From NCBI GenBank assembly GCA_026008535.1, contig BRKX01000019.1, forward strand, positions 821,001-885,000: a stretch of DNA of 64,000 bases, given 5' to 3'. This DNA comes from Perilla frutescens (Eukaryota; Streptophyta; Magnoliopsida; Lamiales; Lamiaceae). The notes beneath the pieces were generated by a model. That model was not told where the DNA came from and did no database searches. It saw only the letters and a program-made list of their open reading frames with translations. Each line of letters begins with the position of its first letter. Positions within the stretch are counted from its first letter, which is position 1. Positions 10,046 through 18,502 of this stretch are shown piece after piece. The position numbers and the translations under genes are program-made.

Positions 10046-11133
10046 AATATACACCTTATATATTTAGTAACACCTTCCCACCTAAATTTTCCTTTCCTTT
10101 CCTTTACTTTTCTTGTTAACTGATTTTATTTTATTTTTGAGCAAACTTGTTAACTAAATTTATGCATGCTTGGTTATTCTTATTTTCAAGTATTTGGTAC
10201 TTACGAGCATATTATTCGAATTCTTTAAATTTTAACAAGTTAAATTCAGAAAAAAAAAGCCTACTTATATATATTATAATGTTTAGACTCTTAAATAAGT
10301 TAATGGTTGGGTGCACGCTTAATGGGTTTGAAGTTCGTTCATTTTCTAATTAAATGAGCCAAGCTTGATTCAAGGCCCTAGCTCGATAAAATTATTGAGC
10401 CGACCATGAACAAAGTAGTATTCGGCTCGGCAGCTCGCGAGCATATTCAAGTTCAAGCTGATTAATCGAACTTCATGAATATTATAAATATTTCAAATGG
10501 ATAAATAAAATAAGCTATTTTTTCAAGCTTGAGCTCGAATATGTAAATTAAACGAGCTTTTTTTCGAGCATTTGAGCTCAGGCTCGTTTAGTAAATTTTT
10601 GAGCATTTCACGAACCGAATTCGAACATGACAAATATTTATCGAGCCGAGCTTGAACAAGAGAATAAAAAGTTCGAATCGAACTCGAGCTTGAATATTCC
10701 TTAACGAGCGGAGTTCGAGTATCAGGGTGTTCAGCTCAATTCGGTTCGTTTACAACCGTAAATACACCCTTATTGAATATTGGAAACATGCATGGTTTCT
10801 CCATGTATCACGTTACTATACAAATGGTCTAAATTATCCTTGCTACTTAGGTCATCTCCAACAGTTTATTTTATTTTACAGTAACTCCAACTCTATTGTA
10901 CAACAACATTTCCATTTCATCTCCAACAATTTGCTATAATAATTTGAACGCACAAGAGACGATTTCAAATGTTTGATGATGGTCCTGTGCTTGAAAACGA
11001 AGATCTCGAGTTCAAATTTCGAAACACGATTGAAAGACGTAAGTTAAAATTTATCCTATCAAACTCATCGCAAATTTAATCGTGTGAACTGTTGCTGGCT
11101 AGTGTTTATATATACTTATCTATTGATTGATCT
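10046..11133. other. Spacer with GAGCTCGA-rich repeat copy 2, no gene seen
   Basis: About 10300-10745 is dense in GAGCTCG, TTCGAGC and AATTCGAAC words, as in the repeats at 3.3, 23.3 and 63.5 kb. The rest is A+T-rich and leads into the region upstream of the PHT1 relic. No credible gene is seen. Confidence 0.5.

Positions 11134-11160
<27 letters not shown>
11134..11160 (+). repeat. (GA)n tract abutting a start codon
   Basis: A GA run ends at the base before the ATG of the PHT1 relic at 11161. GA/CT tracts in 5' leaders are known binding sites for plant BPC (GAGA-binding) proteins; a role here is inference only. Confidence 0.9.
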
Positions 11161-11165
<5 letters not shown>

Positions 11166-12026
11166 GCGGCGCGCGGTAAGAGTTCTTACAGCTCTGGACT
11201 CGGCAAAAACACAGTATTATCATTTCAAGGCGATCATCGTCGCCGGAATGGGGCTCTTCACCGACGCCTACGACCTCTTCTGCATCCCTCCGATCGATCA
11301 TGAAACTCCTCGGCGCCATTTACTACGACGGCCACGAGGTCCCCGCCGCCGTCAGCTCCGCCATGGTCGGCACCGCCCTCCTCGGCACCGTCATCGGCTA
11401 TCTCGGAGACCGCATCGGACGGCGGCGCGTGCTCCATCTGGTGCGGATTCTCTATGTGCACGTCCAGGGCGTGCGTGCTGCTCAGCCTAGGGGTCTTCCG
11501 CTTCGCCCTCGGCGTCGGCATCGGCGGCGATTACCCCCTCTCCGCCACCATCATGTCGGAGTTCGCCAACCGGAAGACACGCGGCGGTGTTCTCGATGCA
11601 GGGGTTCGGGATTCTGGTCAGCTCCACCGTCACGATGGTGGTGTGCGCTATCTTCGACCACGCGACGCGCGTTATACCCGGCGGTCAGACGCCGGAGGTG
11701 GCGGACCTGGCGTGGAGGCTTATACTCATGTTCGCAGCGGTGCCGGCGGGGCTGACCTACTACTGCCGGATGACGATGCCGGAGACGGCCAGGTTAGTGA
11801 GTAGTAGTAGTACGTTAATTAATTAAATATAAATATTGACACAACTTTTTCGAAAAAAAAAGACATTAATTTTTTCACAATTAAATTTTTTTTTAAAAAC
11901 TATTATTGACTAAATTATTGCTTGATGAATGACTAACATAACTAAAATATATATTGCCATGGTTTTTTCGATGTGTAGAAATATTCTCATGCATGCATTT
12001 AATTTCTGCATTGACCGACGATTATA

Positions 12027-12357
12027 AGGATCAGATGTGATCTCTATTGCATTCCGTGTTGCACTTTTTTTTCTTCAATTTCAGTTTATTTTGGTTAAGT
12101 TTAATTTTCCAATTAACTATTAATTATGATTCATCCTTGCTAATTAATTAGTGTTTGTTATAATTTTTAGTGTTTAATTTTTTAAATAATCAATTAATAA
12201 CTAAAAAAAATTAAATAATAAAAAATATAATAAACCTCAGCTGGTTATAATGAACTATAAAAAATATAAAATTAAAGTAAAGCAAAAAAATGAAGGGAAA
12301 AAATTGATTATGCAATAGGAAGAACAACAAGAAATGCATTAATAGAGGATCCCATCT
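12027..12357. mobile_element. Long-inverted-repeat element, AAACCCTAATTGGG family, diverged copy
   Basis: The left end has TGTGATCTCTATTGCATTCCGTGTTGCAC; the right end, inverted, has GGGATCCTCTATT, TGCATTTC and CCTATTGCA. The arms then share TTTGGTTAAGTTTAATTTT-like sequence. It is related to copies at 14.2, 32.3 and 37.4 kb. It is non-coding. Confidence 0.5.
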
Positions 12358-12383
12358 GCATATATAAGACTTATCTAATTATA

Positions 12384-12745
12384 CTCCCTCCTATCATTTT
12401 AAATGATGTTTTAAGGCACATATATTAATAAATTAATTTTTTACTCAGATTAACCCTATTTAATAATAATGTAGTAATGATAATTATAATTATATTTGGT
12501 GAAAAACATAAAAATAAACATAGGATTTCTCAATTATGATTGTATAGTCTAAAAGTTGGAGCAAATTAAAGAAGAGTTGACTCAATTATTTAGGAGGATA
12601 TTTATAATTATATTTGGTGGAAAACATAAAAATAAATTTTGAGCTAATTAATTAGGAGGATAAATTGGATAATTATTTATATAAAATCATTTATTTTGCA
12701 AATAGTTCAAAAGCTAAAACATCATTTAAAATAAATAAGAGGGAG
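12384..12745. mobile_element. Stowaway-like MITE, diverged
   Basis: The left end CTCCCTCCTATCATTTTAAA and the right end, inverted CTCCCTCTTATTTATTTTAAA, both lead into ATGATGTTTTA. The left flank is TA. The right flank is not a clear TA. Confidence 0.6.
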
Positions 12746-13786
12746 AACCCATGAAAATCCCTATTCGGATTTGGATAATTTATTTCAAACGATATTCTAA
12801 TATTATCAAGACATGTTATAAAGTGAAAATTCGTGATCTCACAAAATACATAGATCTTGGAACAAAAGATGGAATAAATTTTATAGTGCATGGACAATAT
12901 ATGTAAATAGTTGTTCAAGTATCTTGATAATTATATGTTCAAATACATAGTTTGGTTATTTTCAATATATTGTATTTTCTAATTATACATGAAAAAATAT
13001 TGTCATACTCGTGCACACAAGCACTTATGTGCAGCAGGCGCATACGTTGACCCGGTCAATTAAAAAAAAAAACAATATTTCAAAATGAGTATCAACTGTA
13101 ATATTAAAAAATGTTACTAAAAAGCCCAAAATCATCACATGATACTTCAAAAAGTACCGGTCATAAAAAAAATATACAAAGAACCATCAAAATTAGTATC
13201 AACCGTAATATTAAAAAATATCACTCAAAATTCAAAAAGTATCATCTGCATCTTTAAAAAATATCACCTATTTTACCATTTTTTAGACGGGTTGATCGGG
13301 TCAATGTTGACCGTCTATATAGGCTTATATACATCTAGTGCATACAAGTTTTTGTCCGTGTATATATATAACCACTATACATATATTATATGTACAAACA
13401 TTTTGAATATATACGATCGATCGAGATGATATATTATTATGTTCGGATAATTAAACCAATATATAGGTAACCGAAGACAAAGAAGAAAACTACTCATCTT
13501 CAACAAACAACCCTTCTCCGCCGCTCAACTCCTACTCCCTCTTCTCCAAAGAGTTCCTCCGCCACCACGGCCGCCACCTCTTGGCCTGCGCCGCCGCCTG
13601 GTTCCTCACCGACGTCGTCTTCTACAGCAGCAACCTCTTCCAATCCAAAATCTACGACGGCTACTTCCCCAAACACCCAATGAACGCCTTTCAACAAGCC
13701 TTCCACGTGGCCAAGCTCCAAGCCGTCGTAGCCGTCTGCTCCACCATTCCCGGCTACTACGCCGCCGTCTACTTCATCGGATTGTA

Positions 13787-14814
13787 ACGTATTTCTTCAT
13801 GCGTGAGACGATGGGGAGATCGTTGGAGGAGAATGAGAGTGAATTTCGGATTCTTGCACTCGATCACAATCACCTACGATTGACAACGCTTAATTAGTAG
13901 TGTTGTTTGCTTGTCTCATGTTTTTTGTGTAATATAATAGTTTAGGTTTCTTTTTTTTTTTTTTTTGGTTATTTCCTTTTCCTTTTCCATTGGTTGGTAT
14001 TTGGTAGTGATTCCTTTGTGTGTTTTATGATCTAGCTTAATTAATTTCTCTGTGTTTGCACAATTTTGTGGATTATAGAGAGTGATTTTGAGTTTTGTTA
14101 TAGATTAATCTTGCACATAAGTCGTAATTTGTGTAAACAGGGGCAGAACCCAAAAAAATCAATAAACTATTATTTTGGTTTTTCCTCTCAAAGATGTATA
14201 TCTAATAACATATTAGAATTTATAACAATACAAAATTGTTTATTGCATCTTTCGTTTTGCATTCCTTATTACATGCTCTTTTTTTCTTTTTTCTTTTCTT
14301 GAAATTTTCCTCGATTTTGATTTATTGCAATTTAAGTTAATTTTACGTTAATTATTTAGGGTTCATCCCACTCAATTTGAATTTATTAATTTTTTTTATT
14401 ATTTACTTTTTAAAACAATTAATTAATAACTAAAAAGCATGAAAAAATTAAATATATACTATAGTAAAAAATTATAATGCACCTTGGGTAGAATTAACCA
14501 TAAATAAGAAGTGTAAAAAATTAAAGCACAAGAAATTAAAATTGAAAAATATAAAAATAAAAAATCAATTGTGCAATAGAGAATGCAACACAATTAAATA
14601 CAATAGAGGATCTCAACTGTTGTATATATGTGATCAAATTAAGATATATGGAATACCTCCAAAATCAATACAACTTTTTTTTTTCCAAAATGAAACTGCT
14701 TCCTTATTCTTAAACATCATAGTTTAATTTCATGAGACCAACAACATCATACTAAAAGGAGAGATTAGAAAAAACAATCACCATATTAAGACCAATTCAT
14801 TAAATTAAAACCGA
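13787..14814. other. Spacer between the PHT1 relic and the XCP-type gene
   Basis: The 3' sides of the two loci face each other here. The stretch holds one long-inverted-repeat element (about 14228-14616) and T-rich DNA. No gene is seen. Confidence 0.5.
14228..14616. mobile_element. Long-inverted-repeat element, AAACCCTAATTGGG family
   Basis: The arms share TATTGCA, TGCATTC, TTATTTAGGGTTCAT/TTATTTATGGTTAAT and AAGTTAATTTTAC-like sequence in inverted order. The outer right end carries TAGAGGATCTC, as in the related copies. It is non-coding. Confidence 0.5.
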
Positions 14815-16202
14815 TCACTTAGTTTTGGTCGGAAATGAAGCCATTTTGTTGATGCCACACTTCCCTTCTGGCTTCCCAGTGCTCCTCTTCATCCTTATAA
14901 ATCCCTTCTCGCCCCATTTCGGCCCCCACGAGTTCTTCACAACGACGTAGTCCACTCCTTTGCTCGTTCCATATCCGACGGCTGCAACCCCGTGATCAAG
15001 GTCCGTCCCACATTGCCCGTCAAAGACACCCTACAAGGGATGGATCGATCACTATAAGTTATCCAACTATATCCCATGTTTAATCATACTTTTCTCAAAA
15101 AGATCGATCATAACGACCTATACACATATACTTACCCCGCTATAGAACTGGAAATCTCTCCCGGAAGCATCAATTGCCACACTTAGAGGCTGGTTAGCCA
15201 GAGCTTTCAAGAAACTCTTCTCGTCGTTTGTTGGCACGTCGTGGTAGCCATCAATCGTGACTACTTCCGCCTCGTCCTGAAACAAATTAAACGTGGAAAA
15301 TATAATAAATAAAAACAAATTGTACTATACGTGAGCCAATAGGTCCAAAATGACTTGCAACGATTGATGAATTTTGTACAAACTCACTCTACTCTCTTCA
15401 CAAGTGCCTTCCTCCATTAGGTAAGGATAGTCGTCTTCCTTATGAAGGCCGCCATTGGAGACGATGAAGGCGAACGCGTAGTCCATTAGGCCACCATTGC
15501 ACCCATTGTTATAAGTTGTGTCACAATCTATCAGCTCTTGTTCAGACAATTCAGTTAGGTTTCCGGTCACAATTTGGTTAATTCCTTCAACTGCAGCCAC
15601 CGTCGAAAATGCCCAACAACTGCCTATATTTTTCACATAAAAAAGAAAAAGAAACCCTAGTTAGCACACGAATGATCACCTCGTTTAAAAGTTTTAAGCT
15701 CGTTTAATTTACATAAAATGTTGTGATACATACCACATTGTCCTTGATTCTTGACCCGTGCAACGGCCCCTTTCTTCCTCCAATCAACGGATTTAGGCAA
15801 ATCCTCGAAATCCCTGTACTTGAAATCCTCAGGAGACTCGTTTCTCCTGGGGATTTGGTCGGACTTGAGCCCCAAATACATTTTCTTGAACTCATCATGA
15901 CTCAAATCAGAAAATTCATTCAATCCAAGCCAATAGTTAGTGACAGCCTTATTCCTCTCATCAATGTGCTTCAAATTATCCTTAAAAATCTCGAACCTAT
16001 GCAGCTTCTCTTCTAGGCTCTTGTACATCTTCCCATGCTTGTCAATCCACGCCTCGAAGAGATTGATGAGCTTGTCGATGCACGTTAGGTCTTCGGGCGT
16101 GTAGCCCACGATTGAGAAATCGCGTGCACATGCTGTGGTGGCCGCGTAGAAAAACACGAAAGATGCTAGGAAATATAGCTTGGAACATAAAGAAAAACCC
16201 AT
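14815..16202 (-). CDS. XCP: Papain-like cysteine protease of the XCP (xylem cysteine protease) type
   Basis: Four exons: 16202-15734, 15623-15388, 15276-15136 and 15030-14815, giving 353 residues, the usual length for XCP1/XCP2. A signal peptide (about residues 1-26) is followed by RDFSIVGYTPEDL, close to the XCP start. The I29 inhibitor prodomain (about 48-110) has the ERFNIN-like helix and NEFSDLSHDEF. The mature enzyme begins near LPKSVDWRKKGAV. Catalytic residues are visible: Q153 of the oxyanion hole, C159 in GSCWAFS, H295 in LDHGVAAVGYG and N315 in VKNSWG. NGGLMDY and the C-terminal GINKMASFPTKTK also match. There is no KDEL tail and no granulin domain. XCPs act in vacuoles during tracheary-element autolysis; the role here is inferred from similarity. 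The gene appears intact. Confidence 0.94.
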
Positions 16203-16808
16203 GTTTTTTTTTATGATGATTAATGGAGGTGATGAGAAACAATGGGGATTCTTGAGAAATTTATACATGTTGATGTTAGTATGTAATAGTATATAATGCA
16301 TATTGCTTTCAAGTGAAGAAAGAGAGTAGAAAAATGTTGTCTGACTATACTGAGACTTTAAGGTTAATTCTTTTTGGGCAGCCTTCCAATCAAAGCATGT
16401 TTGAAATTCAATATTTTGATGAAATACATGATGATATTATTTGCTAAGCACAAAATATGATTATAATAGAAGACATATACATATACATATACATATATAT
16501 ATATATATATGCATGACGTGTATTATGAATAAAGTAAAATATGAAATGTGACTAAAAAAATGTGGTGTGACAAAACCCACATCTTGCAACGCAGCAAACA
16601 TCGTTTCTCCTCATTAAAACCTTAATTTTTTGCTTCTTCAATTTCTAATTTCTCAAATTGAGCTTTCATAAGAGGCCCAATATATTGGGCTAATGAGAAA
16701 AAAAATAAAAAAATAAAATTGGTGCATGTTTCAATATATTTTGATCCAAACCCATATTTTCTAATCGAAATAGTTTTTATTATTTTATATAAAACTTATA
16801 TTTCAAAT
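16203..16808. other. Upstream region of the XCP-type gene
   Basis: This should hold its promoter. It contains a (TA)n/ACATAT tract at about 16476-16510 and otherwise A+T-rich DNA. No specific element is identified. Confidence 0.4.
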
Positions 16809-16881
16809 GGGGATGTAGCTCAAATGGTAGAGCGCTCGCTTTGCATGCGAGAGGCACGGGGTTCGATCCCCCGCATCTCCA
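16809..16881 (+). tRNA. tRNA-Ala (anticodon UGC)
   Basis: A complete cloverleaf can be drawn. The acceptor stem GGGGATG pairs with CATCTCC (one G-U), with A as discriminator base. The D arm has AGCTCAAATGGTAGAGC. The anticodon stem CTCGC/GCGAG encloses the loop TTTGCAT with anticodon TGC at 16842-16844. The T arm has GGGGTTCGATCCCCC. A-box and B-box promoter words (TAGCTCAAATGG, GGTTCGATCC) are present. There is no intron. The CCA end is not encoded, as expected for a nuclear gene. A T-rich stretch just downstream can serve as Pol III terminator. Confidence 0.97.
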
Positions 16882-17074
16882 CATTGTATTTTTAATCCTT
16901 ATAAGTTAAAAAAAAAAAAGAGGCACTAAAATATCAGCATACAAGTATCAAAATCAGAAAGTAATATATACTACCCTAACAAAAGATAAAAAAAGTAATA
17001 TACACAAATTAAAATAAGTAACAATTAGCATGAGAAAAAAGCCACATTAATTAATAATCCGAATATGAAGAAGG

Positions 17075-17335
17075 TCACTTCAATTTCCTCTCAATGGCAG
17101 CAACCTCTCTAGGGGAAACGTGACTTCCGTCAGCGGCGGTGGCGGAGGCGATTACACCGCCGTCGAGGCAGAGCTGGCCCTGCGAGGCGGCGGTGGCGGT
17201 GGCGTAACCTATCATAATTTTGTAGTTCTCCAAATCAGTGCACTTGAGGTGAGGGCTGCTCTCTAATGGCAAATCCTGCATTTTTTTACCTCTTTTTTGT
17301 TCTTCATCTTCTCTCCTCAGCTGAAGCCCTTCCAT
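17075..17335 (-). CDS. Small hydrophilic protein, possibly seed-maturation-protein-like
   Basis: An ATG-started ORF of 86 residues, MEGLQLRREDEEQKRG at the start and VAAIERKLK at the end. The segment GKKMQDLPLESSPHLKCTDLENYK resembles a conserved block of small plant seed-maturation (LEA-related) proteins, which have similar length and Gly/Ala-rich tails. This is recollection of family character, not an alignment. No signal peptide or membrane segment is seen. G+C content is above the surroundings, which supports coding. It could also be one exon of a larger gene. Confidence 0.45.
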   Translation of the reverse strand: MEGLQLRREDEEQKRGKKMQDLPLESSPHLKCTDLENYKIMIGYATATAASQGQLCLDGGVIASATAADGSHVSPREVAAIERKLK

Positions 17336-17550
17336 TTTCTTTGCATGGATTATTAGATACAAATTAATTTTATGTGAGATGATAACTTTTCTTTTTGTTT
17401 ATTTTTAAGGTAAGTTTTGGTAAAATTAATGTGGTATGGAACCCTACAAATTTATGTGAAGTTTCCCGCATTAGTAGAGCCCTATAAATCCGTGGGGTTG
17501 TACATTCTATAATTGGAAAGTTTAATATAATAGGATTTTATTCATTTGTG

Positions 17551-17551
17551 G

Positions 17552-17591
<40 letters not shown>
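17551..17591. repeat. (ATA)n microsatellite
   Basis: Uninterrupted trinucleotide run of about 13 units. Confidence 0.95.
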
Positions 17592-17593
<2 letters not shown>

Positions 17594-18060
17594 TGATTTG
17601 TACTCACTCACCAGCCACGGGGATTTTCACATGAGATGTTGCACCGTCCGTGTTACACTTATCAAATTTTTAGGTTTTTTTGAATTTTTGTATTCAATTT
17701 TATTTTTTTGTGATTTAGTTTAATTTTATAATTATTTTTTAGAGTTTACCCACCCAATGACCCAATTAGGGTTTATAATTAATTTTTAGTGTTTAATTTT
17801 TAATTAATAATTCATAATTATGGCGGTTTATTTCAAATTTTATAATTTTTTTACTGATAAATATTTACTATGGTTATTTATATCATAATTAATTTTATTT
17901 TATAAAAAATATTATTAAAATTATAAATTTAATAGTGAAACACGAAAAAGTAGAACCGAAAATTTGAAACGCACAATTTTAAGGTGCAAATTGAACCAAC
18001 TTGGCACATGAAATTGTGATCATTTCATTTAGGACAAGTTGTCTTGGGACCAACCTTGTT

Positions 18061-18105
<45 letters not shown>

Positions 18106-18108
18106 TAT
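18061..18108. repeat. (CA)n(TA)n compound microsatellite
   Basis: A CA run passes directly into a TA run about 400 bp upstream of the PMI1 start codon. Confidence 0.95.
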
Positions 18109-18502
18109 CTAAAATCCACTCACTTCATTACTATTGAAGTAGACATCAAAAAATAAAACTAACTCTACCAAAACAATTCATTAACACTGCAATAAATTCT
18201 GTCTCTAGCTAGTTTTCCTCCTCCCATTTCTCTTATCTAGAATTTTCCAAAAGCATGAGAGAAAATGAAATACAACACATCAACGTTGTACCCTTATCCT
18301 TCACACATACAACCAAAACCAATTCTTGGCTCAAAAACAACCATCAACTTATCAATTATCATCACTCACTCACACACACACACATTTTTTCTTAGCCCAA
18401 AAAAAAAAAAAAAAAAAAGACCCACACAAACCATTCAAGAAATCATCATAATCAAACATCAAAACAAACCATTTTCTCTTCCTTTGGAGAGTTCTCAACA
18501 CC

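Larger units (their letters stand above)
11806..13466. other. Non-coding stretch inside the PHT1 relic
   Basis: This A+T-rich segment separates the two PHT1 parts. It could be a decayed intron, since AG|GTTAGT follows MPETA, but no acceptor restores the frame. It contains a long-inverted-repeat element at about 12027-12357 and a Stowaway-like element at 12384-12745, listed separately. Nothing else coding is seen. Confidence 0.6.
11161..13786 (+). pseudogene. PHT1: PHT1-family phosphate:H+ symporter, disrupted
   Basis: The start matches PHT1: LTALDSAKTQYYHF, then VAGMGLFTDAYDLFCI. The frame changes near 11296, continuing KLLGAIYY...GYLGDRIGRRRVL. It changes again between about 11440 and 11460, continuing FRFALGVGIGGDYPLSATIM, the family signature. 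A third change near 11585 continues VFSMQGFGIL, down to MTMPETAR at about 11793. After 1.7 kb of non-coding DNA, 13467-13786 carries a later segment (YSLFSKEFLRHHG, AWFLTDVVFYSSNLFQ, CSTIPGYYA) that ends at a premature stop, YFIGL. PHT1 proteins are about 520-540 residues with 12 membrane helices; the last four or so helices and part of the central loop are missing. The three frame shifts and the early stop argue for a dead gene. The G+C-rich exon sequence stands out from its flanks. Confidence 0.92.
17336..18502. other. Spacer and 5' leader region of PMI1
   Basis: Contains an (ATA)n tract (17551-17591), a possible diverged long-inverted-repeat element (about 17630-18040), a (CA)n(TA)n tract (18061-18108) and an A run (18400-18418) in the presumed PMI1 leader. 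The leader is CA-rich and poor in G, as in many plant 5' UTRs. The open frame at 18265-18645 is an overlap with PMI1 in another frame. Confidence 0.5.

Noticed and set aside
11258..11521. Antisense ORF over the PHT1 relic
   Set aside because: Shadow of a G+C-rich exon; Arg/Asp-rich frame without family similarity.
13500..13721. Antisense ORF rich in Glu, Val and Gly
   Set aside because: It is the reverse reading of the PHT1 C-terminal fragment.
14815..16202. KDEL-tailed or RD21-type protease
   Set aside because: There is no ER-retention tail and no Pro-rich/granulin extension; the length and C-terminus fit XCP.
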